Source: Buxus sempervirens
Taxonomy: Eukaryota > Streptophyta > Magnoliopsida > Buxales > Buxaceae
Direction of reading: 5' to 3'
Assembly: GCA_947561395.2 (NCBI GenBank)
Contig: OX387188.1
Coordinates: 6,742,150 to 6,806,149, forward strand
DNA: 64,000 nucleotides
The notes beneath the pieces are model-generated. The model ran no database searches and was not told the origin of the DNA. It saw nothing but the letters and a program-made list of their open reading frames with translations. Both the position numbers and the translations under genes were made by a program. Each line of letters opens with the position of its first letter. The stretch's first letter is position 1. This document shows positions 22,630-35,379 of the stretch, piece after piece.

Positions 22630-22850
22630 AATAAACCAGGTTTTAGATCAAAAGAAAGAAGAGAAACCAAAATCCAATTAGTCAAGAGTGAGTAAAGAAG
22701 AGCCGAATTGTGAATCAACCAAGGAAGGTTGCATCATCAATTGAACACTGGAAAGGGATTTCAAAATCGACAGCCCTATCGGGGGAGATGGCATGTCGTT
22801 GCCAGTTGAAGTTGAGAAAGAGAATAAAGGAGACAACTAGAAGGCGAGAG

Positions 22851-22997
22851 GATGGCACCCGACAGGCTCTTGAAGGCAGCTTGAGAAAGGAAGTCCTCGG
22901 TTTGGCCGGTGAGGTTTCCGTTACAGTATTTATCAGTCATTTGGAGATACTCGGCGGCACAACGAAGTGCGGCAACGCTGTGAAGGGAAATCTCGAA
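22851..22997 (-). pseudogene. Second captured RPT2-like fragment (minus strand)
   Basis: The minus strand reads FEISLHSVAALRCAAEYLQM then TDKYCNGNLTG and SQAAFKSLSGAI without stops. This is the BTB-to-NPH3 junction region of RPT2-like proteins. It starts at the same codon (FEISLH) as copy A at 8709, and it contains exactly the stretch deleted from that copy; copy A resumes at LKSCEDLL, which follows SGAI in the family. After 22851 homology ends. The two copies therefore descend from one captured segment and were trimmed differently. Confidence 0.85.
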
Positions 22998-23436
22998 AGC
23001 CCCTCATAACCCCAAACAACCCAAAAGCCTTCACCGTCGATCATTGAGTACTAGGTTGCCGCCATCGAGAGGATGGGAAGCAGAGATTAGGGAAGGCTTG
23101 AGAGAGAGAACCAGACGAGGAAGATGGCTTGAGAGAGAGAAGCAGAGATCAGGGAAGGCTTGAGAGAGAGAACCACTAGAGGTTAGAGAATGAGGTTGAT
23201 TTGGAAGAGAGGTTGTCGTAGTCGAGGAGAGGGCGTGCTAGTCGAGGTGCAGCCATCGACCATCGATTGTTGCGCTCTAATAAAATATTAATATCTTTAG
23301 GTAAACGTTTAACGCCATTTGAGTTTTGGCTTTTGTGGTGACGTCGCGCTGATACTGCAAATTTGTTGATGTGGCACCACATAAGTGGTTACAGGTTGAT
23401 CAACATTAGGAGCCCGACCTTAGAGGATCCAAGTCC
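22992..23436 (-). mobile_element. Terminal segment of the gene-capturing element (copy B, inverted)
   Basis: Reverse complement matches 8356-8728 over nearly its full length, including the outer end (23436 inward: GGACTTGGATCCTCTAAGGT) and the junction to the RPT2-like FEISLH codons. About 75 bases near 23270-23345 have no counterpart in copy A. The outer end abuts a T-run, followed after 32 bases by a solo LTR. Confidence 0.65.
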
Positions 23437-23468
23437 CTTTTTTTTTTTTATCTCCAGTAGTCATCAGT

Positions 23469-26328
23469 TGTAAAACCCTAGATTTTCCAAAAAATAAAAT
23501 AAAATAAATAAGCCTAAATATATAGAGAAGTTAAGATTTAATTTAGGTATTCGAGGAATAACAATATAATCCAAGAGATATTAGTAATTAAATGAACAAA
23601 TAATAATTTTGAGTAATTAGGAAATTAAATAGTAACTCCAAATTAATTAGAAAAAAAAGAGAGGATGATTTAGGTAAATTGGGAGAGTAAATTAAATATA
23701 AAGGATTGGAGAAGATAGGTATTAATCCAAGTGCATTATATGGTTAAGATTTATGTGAGGAATAAAGAGGATAATTTTTGGAAAAAGATTCAAAGGTTAA
23801 ATATGGAATTACAAGGAAAGGGTATTTTAGTCATTTTCCAATTAGCCAAATTAATATATTGAGTAAGTAAATAACTATTAGACTTGAAATATTTAACTAG
23901 ACTTAATTTGGATTAGGTTTGAATTTAAATAGTAAATTATGGCTTAAAAGTAGGAAAAAGGGTACATTCGTGATTATGGTTGATAATGAGCCTTAAATTT
24001 GGGGATAAGAGGAGCTTTGAGGTGTCTTAATAACATTTTAAAATAAGAAATTAAATTAGCACGAAAATAAATTAAATTAAGTCCTTTTGTATGAAATTCT
24101 TAAAAGAGGAATTAGAAGGAGGGGTAAGATAGGAAGGTTTCCTATTAAGATTGAGAATTCTATTTAGAAAGTCTCCTAAACCTATTAGGACTTCTAATTA
24201 AGTGAGCTTATAAAAGGGAAGATCTAGGGAAGGTTTAGGGTTTTTAGCAAGTCAAAAATAAGGAGAAAGAAGAGGGGAATTCGTGCTTGGGCTTGGAGAA
24301 ATAAGGGAAAGAAGAGAGAAGAGAAAAAGAGGAGATTCTATAAAGAAAAAGGGGTTGCAGAGATGGCTGACCAGCCAACTTCGAACGGCGATCCACGGAG
24401 ATCCAACCGCTGGAATGAGTTGAAATTTTTAGGTTATGATCTACACATGAGGGAATTCAATCTGAACGGTGGAGATTGGATTTGGTGGAGTTTAAGGTGG
24501 TGCGATTAAACTAAAAAAATGGCTAGGCGAGCAGATTTCTGGGCAAACTTAGTTCATGTAATGAGGCAAGTAGCAAGCACTTAGAAAACTGGAGGAACTG
24601 CATGATTTTTGTGTTTTATTATTTAGATATATTATGAGATGATTTAGAACCAAACCATGTTCGTTTAGACGAGGATTTTCATAAGTGTTATGTGTTTGTT
24701 TGGGGTTTTCTCAAAAACTGTTAAAGTGTGGTTATATGATTGATTTTGATATGATTTGATTTATAAACGAAGTTTATTTTGTTTAAATTGTTCTAACATG
24801 TTTACAAAGTATTTTAGAATGATTTAGAATGGATTTTATGCATCGGATATTGAGTTGTGGAATTTTTATTGAATTTCGTAATTTTTCGGAAATTTGAATC
24901 ATATTGGGCCGCCCGAACAGTCGCTCGAGCGCCCTGTGTATTTGCCAAAACCCGAGAGCAATTTTTCTCATATTTAACTGTCGCCCGAACAGTTGCTCGA
25001 GCGACCAACCTTAAAACGACCGAAGTGTAAGGCTGTTCGAGCGCCCTATTGCCGCTGGAGCGCCTTGTCTGTCAGATTTTGAAAATTTGTCTTCCAACCT
25101 AGTTTTTCACTATGGAATTGTTGTTATCCATTTTTAACCTTTGTACTATCAAGTTTAGGGTGTTTGGAGATTGTAAGCACTGGCGGATGTTTAAAATTCA
25201 TTTTTATAATAAATTTGGGTAGATTTTACCAAAGAGGCTTTTCAACTTAATACCTTTGTTCCAAACAATTCTATTCTTAACCAAACTTGATTCTAAGAGT
25301 TTCTACACCTGTATTTGGTCTATCCGGACATGTTTTGAGTTCCGAATGATGTTACATATACCTGGATTATTTTGTCCATTGAAACCGTGATCTTGATGCA
25401 TGTATTTGACTCCACTTGTGTGGGTTTTTGGGTCACAGTTGTGACAAGGCAAGTGCCTGATTTATTATTTCCGCAGGGTGGATTTGGTTATTTGTTTATC
25501 CTCAGTCCGTGTACTCGGCGGGATACGTCCTCAATTCGTGTACTTGATGGGAAGCTGGTTAAATGTGGTTACTTCCTGAATCCATGTACTTGGTGGGAAG
25601 CTTGTTGTTTTTTGGCTGGTGCCTTTTATCCTCAGTCCGTGTACTCAGCGAGATACTTCCTCAATCTGTGTACTCGGTGGGAAGCTGGTTATTGGTATTT
25701 ATATCCTTAGTCTGTGTACTCGGCGGCAAACTTCCTCAATCCGTGTACTCGGTGGGAAGCTGGTTAATTGTAGTTACTTCCTCAATCCATGTACTTGGTG
25801 GGAAGCTTGTTGTTTTTTGGTTGGTGCCTTTTATCCTCAATCCGTGTACTCGGTAGGATACTTCTTGGTGTTGTTGATTATTTTTCATTGTGTGATGTTA
25901 CAAGGTAGTATGCTGTTTGTCGTGATTCCATATTATCGTTTTTCTAGTTGTTGTTCTGGTTTAATCGTACACCTCATGACTTATTTTTATGAAAATTTTG
26001 GACTAATTTCATGCATGCACCTTGCTACTTGTTGAGATTTATTCTCACTCCAATTTTCCCCAATTTTTCAGGTATTCTTGGCAAGGACGATGAGCTTGGG
26101 CTAGTATGAAAAGGGGTAGTCAATTTAGTTGTAAAATTAGTTTCATGAGAATAAGAACATTGTAATTGTTAAAAATTAGTTGTTAGTGAATATTATTTCA
26201 GGTTTCCACATATAACTCTGCTGATGTAATTAATAAAAGATTTAATTTGATCTGGATTTTAGTTGCTTTTGTTACTTATCATAACACCTCGGGTTAGGAA
26301 AAATTTGACCCGGAACTGGGGCGTTACA
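23469..26328 (+). mobile_element. Solo LTR (2860 bp), perfect 5-bp TSD TCAGT
   Basis: Starts TGTAAAACCCTAG and ends ACTGGGGCGTTACA, flanked by TCAGT at 23464-23468 and 26329-26333. A TATA box (CTTATAAAAGG, about 24207) lies 740 bases in. A GC-rich cassette at about 24905-25070 with repeated GCTCGAGC dyads follows about 700 bases later, and a spaced repeat at 25490-25860. It belongs to the same family as the reversed LTRs at 27722 and 48269, with the termini swapped in orientation. No internal region remains. Open frames across the spaced repeat are by-products of the repetition. Confidence 0.93.
25490..25860. repeat. Degenerate spaced repeat within the solo LTR
   Basis: The phrase CC(T/G)(C/A)A(G/A)TCCGTGTACTCGG with GGGAAGCTGGTTA or GGATAC recurs about eight times, alternating two unit types. 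The corresponding reversed region of the 27722 LTR is 28200-28380, with similar layout but weaker identity. Confidence 0.8.
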
Positions 26329-26333
26329 TCAGT

Positions 26334-26838
26334 CATCCACATGTCTAAAGAACTGTCAAATCTCTCGTTTTTGACTGGGCATCACTGCCTTTCAATTGCC
26401 TAGCTACATTCCACTGTCTCAGGTCACCAAAACTCCTCGACTGATTCTAGACGACAAATCTCTGTAAGCAATCTCCGCTTGCCTGAGAAAACTGAACCAA
26501 GTCTAGCCATTATTGCTCACCTTCAAACATCCCTCATGACCTTTTTTGAGCCATCATCCGAGCTCTAATCATCGTGGAGTTCGCTTATGAGTAGCTGAGA
26601 AGATGAAAAGTCAGTTAGAAATTAATGTAAAAGTCCTCATTTTTTCCGAGGAGAATGACTCACATTATTTCAATGTAAATACATATGTTTAATGGGGGTA
26701 GTTTTGGCACTAAATATCATGCTAGAATCTGGCCAGTTCTCTTTATAAATAGTATAGATTTTGATCTTAAGTACTAGTATAATTGCAGCAATACAAAGAA
26801 CATAAACGTGAAAACATGTAATTGAAATTGAAACTTAC
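26334..26838. other. Spacer, no gene recognised
   Basis: No open frame with a recognisable domain, and no repeat or terminus seen between the solo LTR and the LINE fragment. Confidence 0.5.
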
Positions 26839-27035
26839 AAACAACTTTGAACAAGATTGAAGAGAACTTATGGATGGCATATTTAAATAAAATGCTCACA
26901 ATTGATCACTTAGTTAATCAAGGATGGGGGTTACCCAATAGGTGCTCATTGTACAAGGAAAGGGAGCAATCAATTGACCATATTCTCCTCCATCGTAAAT
27001 TGGCTAGTAATCTATGGAACTTGATTATTAGGAAA
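26839..27035 (+). pseudogene. L1-type LINE 3' fragment (zf-RVT region)
   Basis: Translation contains LTIDHLVNQGWGLPNRCSLY, then SIDHILLHRKLASNLWNL, the signature of the zinc-binding region that follows the reverse transcriptase in plant L1 LINEs. The canonical second and last cysteines of the pattern (CxLC ... HC) are replaced by tyrosine and arginine here, so the finger is dead. Only this short piece is recognisable. Confidence 0.7.
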
Positions 27036-27239
27036 CCTCTCAATTCATTGGACTCGACCTTCTTTCGTCCAGCAAGTTCTCATGGTGTGGAAATGGAGGA
27101 CAAATCTATTCTATATATAAAGAGAACATGGGCTTGGGAATTGTGCCCATCTATAATAACCTTATTAACCATTACTAAAGTTACTAATAAGGGGCATAAA
27201 TGTCTTTTTCTTAAGAAAGAAAAAGGGAATTTTTGCCCT

Positions 27240-27245
<6 letters not shown>

Positions 27246-27293
<48 letters not shown>
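27246..27293. repeat. (CT)n microsatellite
   Basis: About 48 bases of CT repeats, read directly. The following 430 bases up to the LTR (27294-27721) contain no recognisable gene. Confidence 0.97.
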
Positions 27294-27295
<2 letters not shown>

Positions 27296-27721
27296 CTCTC
27301 ATCCATAACAAACATTAATGTTAGGCATAGTGTCTTTAGTTGGCTTAATTCTGTTCCAAAAGGTTGTTTAGAGTGTTTAGGATAGATTCTAGGAGTTGTG
27401 GTTCAAACCAGGTTGAAAAAGGAGTTCAAATAAGCAATATTGCATTTGGGGCCAGGTGGGGGCTCGAGCCTGACTCTAGCCTGAAGAAAAAGCTGTCTTT
27501 CAAACTCGAATCAGTCCTAAGCTCAAGCCTGACACTGGTATGAAGACAAAATTGATCTCCGAAAAATTTAGGCCTTGAAGTATCATGTACTGACACTAGA
27601 ATCAACGTACGAACCTTGGTATAATATTTGATGATTCCTGATACGACGTTTGCACCTTGAAGATCAAGATATGAGTCGCGCTCGACCCAAGCTTGAGCCT
27701 GAGATTAGCCTGAAGAAGAAA

Positions 27722-30589
27722 TGTAACGCCCCGGTTCCAGGTCAATTATTTCAGACCCGAGGAGTTATTGAATGTCGCCAAAGCAACTATAACAATTTAA
27801 AACTTTTACTAATTTCTTTAACAGAGTTATATGCAGAAACATGAAATAATATTTACTAAATATTAATCTTTAACCTTTATAATTTCCTTAAGCTCATGAA
27901 ACTAGTCTACAACTAAATTTGCTACCCCCTTTTTTAATACTAGCCCAATGCTCGTCGTCCTCGCCAAGAGTACCTAAAAAATAGGGAAAACTAGAGAGAG
28001 ATAAAAATCTCAGCAAGTAACAATATGCATGCATTAAAACAGTCCATAATTTTTATAAAATAAGTCATGAGGTGTGCAAATAAACCAGATCAACAATAAT
28101 AGAAATGATAATAAATAAACCATGGCAAACAGCATACCACACCTGTGACATCATAGGACTAATAAAATCGTAAACAGAGTTTTCTACAGACATGTGCCAA
28201 TATGCTACCTAATCAATTTACAGGTGGATCAGCCAATCCCGGACAGGTTATTCGACACCCAATGGAAGTACCAACCAATACCGGAGTGAGTTAGCATGTA
28301 CGACCCAACCAATTCAGGAGTGGGTAACGTAGCGACTGACCAATCCAGGAGTGGTACCATCCTTGAGATGATGGACTGCCTATGACATAGAATAAGAAAC
28401 TCCAGAAGACAATTCTATTTGCTAGCTACTCTATGGATCCATGTATGAGCTAAGCCTGTTAGGCACAATTCACAATCAAAAATTCTAAATAACTTAATAA
28501 CATATGGCAATAGCCAAATCCCATCCGCAATGGCGGAATAAATCAATAGAGGCAATAGCCTAATCTCATCCACAATGGCAAAATAAACAGTAAAACTAAA
28601 CCGTAAAATAATGGAGAATAAATCAAGACATTAAATACACCCCAACGTCAAGTTCTTTTAGGAAAACCCCCAAAACTGCGAATAAATCCTTTAATCAAAT
28701 GTTACAATTGTTGCTGTGCATGAGTCATTATTATTTAAGTTTTTGGCATGTTTTAGTTCACATTCCTAAGCACTAACAATGTTTCTAATTCTTGTCTAAA
28801 ACTTCCTTATTTCTATGATCTAATAATATCCAAATTTTCCCTCATTTAGAGCCTAGGGTGTCAAAACTTAGTAACTCTGTTATTTAGTTCATCCAGAAGG
28901 TAACTTAGGTCTGTATTGAAAGTTAAGAATAGGTTAGGTTACCCAAAATCAAATCTCAATAGGTTGTGCCCTCTTTCCAGTCAAAACATCTCCAAAAGTT
29001 TCATCTTTACAATCATCATCCCAAATTACTATCCTTTAATCCAAATTTAATTCCGCCAATTCCTACATCTCAAATTAACCTAATTACACTTGTTACAACT
29101 TTAAAATTTCCAAAAAAAAAATCATTAAAAATGGATTTGGGCTTGAATCTCAAAAATCTGGAAATTCTGATAGAGGCCGCTCGAGCGATAACCGGACGGT
29201 GGTTATCAGGTTCATTTTCAATTCTGTTTCAGAACACACAGGCGGGGCGCCTGCATTTGCGCTCGAGCGGTCACTGGAGCGCTAGGCCAAATTTCACTGT
29301 TTTTCTGAGTTTTACAGGTTTCCAAAATTTCCAATTTTTCTATGGGTTTAAATTGTTTCTAAACATCTGAATTTCATTCTAAAATACTTCTAAGACAATC
29401 CTAACCTAATCTCAGTGACTAGAAGTGGATCTAAGTCTTTCCAACCGAATTTAATCTCCTATAATCAACACTTTTCTAAATTCTTAAATGAGTATGGAAA
29501 CCAAAAACCTTCATATAAATTTCCAACTCTACAAACGAAATCTGAGTCCAAATAAACCATGATTGAACATCTAAAACATACAAAAAAACATGCAGATTCT
29601 CCAGTTTTCACAGGGGTTTGCTACTTGCCTCATTATGTGAATTCTTTCTTCTGAAAATCTAATCGTACACCGATTTTCTGAGCTTGATCGCACCCCTTTA
29701 AACTGCTCCAAATCGAATCTCCACCGTTCAGATTGTAGTTCTTCAAGGGTAGATCAAAACCACCAAGTTTGAGGTCGATCCAACGGCTGGATTGCTCTAT
29801 ATCTCCGTTTGAACTTGGCTGGTCGACCATCTGCAACACTCCTTCCTAAAATCTCCTCTTTCTTCTCTCTATTCTTCCTCAATTTTGGGCATGAATTTCC
29901 CCTCTATTCTTCCCCTCATTTTGGTTTATTTTGAAACCCTAGCCTTCCTTAAAATTCCCTTTTTATAGGCTCACCTCAAAAGAAACCCCAATAGGTCATC
30001 CTCACTTCAAGTTTTGAAACTATTTCCTCCTTTACCCCTCTTCCTAATTATTTCCCTTAAACTTTTATTTTAAATAATTTTCTAATTAATTTCGTGCTAA
30101 TTCTCATCCAAAATTTTAAATTTTAATTAAACACATATCATTCTCCCATTTTACTAAAATTAAGGATCCTAAATAGTACAATTACCATTAAGTCCTTATT
30201 CCTTCTTTTAAACCATAAATTCCTTATTTTAAATTCAACTAAACTAAAATTTAATCTAGTTTAGTTTATTAACTTAATAATTAGTTATTTTATTTCCTTT
30301 CATGAATTTGACGAATTGGAAATGACCAAAATACCCCTTTTCTTTGATTTCCTTACTTAATCTTTTAATTTCTTCACAATTCCTCAAATCTTATTATTTC
30401 TCTTCATAATTTGGAATTTTAAAACTTAAATATTAGTTCTTGAAATTTTTTTTATAATATAAATTAGATTCCTATACTTGGTTCTTATTTTTCCTTTCTA
30501 ATTTATCTTCACTTCTAAATCTCTCTAGTTTATTTATTAATTATCTATTTATTGATTTATTTTATTTTAGGAAAATCCAGGGTTTTACA
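27722..30589 (-). repeat. 3' LTR of the nested retrotransposon
   Basis: Starts TGTAACGCCCCGG and ends CCAGGGTTTTACA, 2868 bp. Minus-strand TATA (CCTATAAAAAGG, 29960-29970). A GC-rich segment with GCTCGAGC dyads is at 29170-29290. Outside its right end the minus strand reads ATTTCGAGGACGAAATTTT and then TAGGTGG, as commonly seen ahead of 3' LTRs in plant gypsy-type elements. It differs from the 48269 copy by scattered substitutions and lacks about 94 bases present at 49060-49155. Confidence 0.88.
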
Positions 30590-31138
30590 ATATAGCCACC
30601 TAACAAAAAATTTCGTCCTCGAAATTTAAAACAATTATACCTCATGCAATTTTCCACACAAATAATTTTCTAAGAAAAGGTTTTTCCTTATCTTTTTATT
30701 CTTCTAAAATATCTCTTATTCGAAAATACTTTAGAAGAAATCCGTAACTCTTCTTCCATCAATCTTTACATATAAACACGTCCGCTTATATGAAAGCTTT
30801 AGAAGAGAATTGCAAAATTTCTTCTAGCTTTAACTTGTACCAGAAGTATCACATTTCACACTACATACTTACACATTATATGTACACTTTACATATCGCA
30901 TGTTGCAAAGGATTTCACACCCAAGTAATTGTTCCACATTGCACACTGCTTCACAATACTCAAGCATGTCCGTACAATTGGCTCATCAAGCATCAACTAA
31001 TAATTCACTCATATTATATACTATCATTTAATCCTCAAGTATATATATAGTATGATCAATTATTCTATCTCATTTTTATTCATCTAACCCAAGGTTTTGA
31101 ATTTCGGTTGACCTGGGCGTGCCGCCTAGGTCACCGAA

Positions 31139-31170
31139 CGGCATTTCGTCGGCGTGCCGACGAAATGCCG
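31139..31170. repeat. Perfect 15-bp palindrome in the left subterminal region of the hAT
   Basis: CGGCATTTCGTCGGC (31139-31153), GT, then its exact reverse complement (31156-31170). Related GC-rich palindromes are at the right end: 36589-36616 (14+14, no spacer) and 36642-36668 (CGCACGTGTGCG, AAA, 12-bp arm). Confidence 0.95.
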
Positions 31171-31502
31171 ACGATTCGCCGGAAAACGAGATTTTCCTCG
31201 GTTTCTGGCGAATCGGTCGAAATTTCAACAGAAACATAAAAGTTTGCTTTTTTCCCCAAAAAAATCAAAAAATTTTACAATAATTCAACAAGCATAAGTT
31301 ATATACTTCAAAACTGCACTTAAATTACCATGAAAACACAATGTGGCATGTAAATGTAATGATCGGGCCTATCGGGGTGATGCCTGTGTTTGCTATGTTT
31401 AAACTTTAAACTTTAAATAAAAAATAACAAAGAGGATCCAAATTTTAAATTAAACTAAAACAACAATATATAAAGTAAAAAATATATAATCATACCGTCA
31501 AA

Positions 31503-34500
31503 TCAGACATGAAATGAATGACGTGGTGGCTCAAACCCTGATCTCTCGCCAATAAAATGACAGTAGCGCTTCCATCCCATCCGAAATCTGTAATCTCTCT
31601 TATATGCACGGACATGTTGCTCATACTCCTCCTGTGTCATATGAGCCATGATACCAACTGGAGGGAAATCATCATAATAGTAGCACGTCTCTTGATCTGG
31701 TGGCGACGGAGGAGACGGCACAGGATAACCGGGATGCTCGTATGGAGGGGCTACTGGTGCAACTCCAATACCAATAGGTACAACAGGCATAGGATAATAT
31801 CCGGGCGGATATGGATTCACTGGAAAGATCCCAAATGGATCAGATGTCTGCATGTGTGCTCCAGGATATCCGTATGATGTACTATAACTACTAGTATCTG
31901 ATGAATCTGCTGGCCCAAGCTGCTGAGGATAATAGGCTGGATAGTGTCCCTGGGTCAGCTGTGGTGGATAGTGAGGATACTGCTCTCCATAAGAACTCGA
32001 TGATCCTCCAAGATCTAAAGATCCGAAACTCTGTGCCACGGAGGACGAGTCATCGTGCATCCCTGTATGCTGTCTCTCCTTGCCTTTCCTCCTCTGAAAG
32101 GAATATCCCCCACTCTCATCAGGATCTCTATCTCCGTGGTCAGTATCCTGTGTGGTATGATGGAAAGCCGCCTCTCCAGTAAATGGGCTCAACCCCGGGC
32201 CACTGGTGCCAACACCACCATAACCACCATAATCATCATAACCACGACTAGCACCACCATCTCCATCATCATCATCTGAAGATCCAGACTCATCCTCATC
32301 ATTTGTCTCCCCCTCAATGTCCTCATCAGTCTCCTCCTCATCTGTCTCCTCCCCCTCCTCCTCCTCCTCCTCCTCTGACAATGAAACATGCCTACGGGCT
32401 GGGACTGGGGCTAGGATTGGGGCTGGTGTCGTCGCAGTAACGGAGGAAGGAACAACTCTGATGAGGTTATCCAATGAGTCTCCGCGAACCTCCCCCCTCT
32501 CCTCCTCCATAGCTGCGTCTACATCGATGCCCAACTCTGCTGCAGCCTGGGATATGACTGGGCTAGGACTACGATCAGGCTGATCCATCTCAACACATCT
32601 AACCCACTCTGCAAATGGATCCTCGTCATCGACTTCATTACTGAATAAATAATCCAAAGGATCATTCACAGTCCCGGCGGCGGTGCCGCGCTCTATCTCT
32701 AACTGCTTCGTCCTCAGCCTCATGTTATAATGGCAGAAGACCAACTTCTGTAACCTCTGATAAGCTAGCCGGTTCCTCTGCTTCGTGTGTATGAGTGCGA
32801 ACGTACTCCAATTGCGCTCACAAGTAGAAGAGGATGCTGTCTGAGCCAATATTCGACACGCTAACTTCCTCAGTGTAGGGGCACTTGTGCCATACATCGC
32901 CCACCATTCACCTGGATTTACAAATAGAAAATATTAAAAATTATTTAGAAATTAGAAATTTAAAATATTAATATTCATAATCCCTTGTCACTTACACGGC
33001 ATCATCTTGTCCCTTGACGCAATCGCCGTAGTCAACCCGAATGAGCCCATCGCATCTCTAAATTGTATGATCTGGTATTGGAATAATTTGAAATGGTCAA
33101 TACTTAATAATTAATATAACTATTAAGAAAAAGTGATATCCATAACATAAGTGAAGTTAAATGCTACGGTCCCTACCTCGTTTCCAAAATCCCCAACTGA
33201 TTCTGAATGGGGGTCCAACTTCATGAAAACCTCGTGGACACGAGCGCAGAGATCGTGCTGTGCGCCAAGATTATCCTTATAATGATATTTGGGATTCAAA
33301 TAATACGCTACATTGACGATTATAAGAAAAAACATCAGTACAATAATTAAAATATAAGTATAAACATGATTCAACATTAAATGATTTAAATAAAATTGTA
33401 ATTATACCTGCTGCATGCAAAGGATGACCTAGCGACTTCATCCATCTGTCTTTAACAATCTTCAGTATCCACTGATGTGATTTGGGTGCTGCGGCCTTAA
33501 TCTGAGCTTTCATCACTGCCATACACTTAAAAATGGATCCGACGGTAGGATAGGAATCTGTGTCAAGCAGCCGCAGTATAGTGCAGTACAGCAATCAACT
33601 TTCGCACATGCTCCCAAAAAGTATTGGACCAAACAATCTCTTCTACTCTCCTCCCGGTCTCTTTGCGACTCTGAGCACAACTCGTCCATTCGTCACTGGT
33701 AAATAGAGATCTCAATCCCTGCCTGTTGCTCAGAATACTATCCAATGCAATATAGTTCGTACCGAATCTGGTAATCCCTGGCCGAACTAAGTCCCCACCA
33801 CATTTCTCTCTCATCTTCGCTAGTACGAAATTATGGTTGTACACAAATGTGGTGAGTGCTCGTGCATCCTTCAATGTCGTCAGCACATTGCTTCTCTTGC
33901 CAATCTCCTCTAGTATCAAGTCAATGGCATGTGCAGCACAGGGCACCCAATACAGGTTATACCGCTGCTGTAATATTTTGCCGGCTTTCATGAACGCACT
34001 GGCACTGTCTGTCACAATCTGAACGACGTTCTCAACGCCAACCTCCTGTATCACGCTCTCTAATAAGCTGGTAATATAGGGCGCATCCTTGATATTGTGT
34101 GATGCATCAACAGATCTCACGAACACTGCCCTGCCTCTACAATACACCATGAAATTGATGATGGACAGTTTAGTAGGACCTGTCCATCCATCACACATGA
34201 TCGTAACTCCAAACTGCTCCCAGTGGGGTCGTAGCGATGTAATAAACTCTCTTATCTCTGCCTCCTCCTGATCCAAGTACGTACCCATAATCTCCCGTGG
34301 CGTAGGAGGCAAGACTCCCTGACCCGACTCCTGGATAACATCGAACATGTTCTTGAAATGGGGGCTCGCTGCTGCATTCGCTGGAATGTGATTGAAGATA
34401 AAAAATTTTGATATAAACTTCCCCATTTTCTCCCAGACAGTGCCCTTGCTCCACATATCCTTCAATCTCTTCTGCTTGGCACCAGATGAACGCCACATAC

Positions 34501-35083
34501 TAGGCTCCATAGGATAATCAGGCATCCTGGTGCTAGGTCCAACCCCAGCCCCATGTCTAGAACTAGGAGTAGGAGCATCAACATCTGCATCTCCTCTAGA
34601 AGTACCACCCCTGTGAAATCCATGCCTCGCAGCCTCTGCTCTCTCAAACTCAGACTGTAAAGATGCTTGCACTGAGGCTCTGAATGCTGCCCTCTCTCCC
34701 TCTGTCACGTACTCGGGTGGGTACACCATATCATCGTCGTCATCAATATCAGGAGCCACAGAGGGTCTGATAGGCTCTGCCAATCTACGTCTAACCTCCT
34801 CCCGTGCATGCCTCTTCCCCTCCCTAGCTGCACTCCCTGATGCCAAGTGTTGTTGCATCAGCTTCTTAACCTCTGGAGGGACTTGACGACAGTTGGCCAC
34901 GTTATTGTAGCCGCGTGCCAAATGCTGCTTCAACCGTGATACTCCACCACCCTTTATGACTTGGTGGCAATAGTTGCAGACCGTCTTATTTCTGTCTCCC
35001 TCGAATCTCGTGCAATAGGCCCAACCAATATCCAGCCTCCTACCAGCATCTCTGCCCTCTCCACTACCACTACTAGATGCCAT
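31503..35083 (-). CDS. hAT transposase (BED finger, DUF659-type), four exons, one frameshift
   Basis: Exons read on the minus strand: 35083-33408, 33307-33177, 33071-32996, 32911-31503; junctions are GT...AG. Domains: N-terminal Gly/Ser patch, BED zinc finger (CNYC ... HLARGYNNVANC, residues about 30-65), then the hAT catalytic core with CDGWTGP (first Asp) and VTDSASAF (second Asp). CAAHAIDL follows. The last exon has CERNWSTFALIHTKQRNRL (catalytic Glu and dimerisation) and a long acidic, then Pro/Tyr/Gly-rich C-terminal tail. The start MASSSGSG at 35083 is chosen over 35122 because it matches typical Ser/Gly starts. A one-base shift near 33590 breaks the first exon between LIAVL and ILRLLDTD. 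Otherwise no stops were seen. The protein would cut and paste this element. Only this shift (if real and not a sequencing error) would prevent full-length protein. Confidence 0.88.
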
Positions 35084-35379
35084 ATTGTCTATCCGTCTGA
35101 CTGTCTCTAACAGACTAACCAAAAAATACTACACTGGAATCTGAACACCTGCACAAACGCACAGTAAGTCAATAACCGAGCACAATAACAAATTATAAAT
35201 ATTAATCCACATTAGACAATACTAACATTACCAACTAATTATAATTTCTTATTTATAATTTATAAACTATATTATTAGTTATGAATTTTATGAATAATTT
35301 GGGATTAATTAATTCGAAAAATCATAATTATATAAAAAATTATAAACACTCTGATTCTTCAAAATAAATTGTTCTATAA

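Noticed and set aside
25490..25860. Possible CRISPR-like spaced repeat
   Set aside because: Units are degenerate, spacers are repeats themselves, and the context is a plant LTR.
25372..26035. Overlapping open frames of 97-138 codons on the plus strand
   Set aside because: They run across the spaced repeat of a solo LTR; repetition in three frames keeps them open and no domain is visible.
28966..29370. 134-codon open frame starting at a TTG, echoed at 49623
   Set aside because: Lies inside paired LTR copies and drifts between them; LTRs of this type are non-coding.
31557..34271. Several plus-strand open frames opposite the hAT transposase
   Set aside because: Shadows of the minus-strand exons; low-complexity Ser/Arg translations of the acidic tail.
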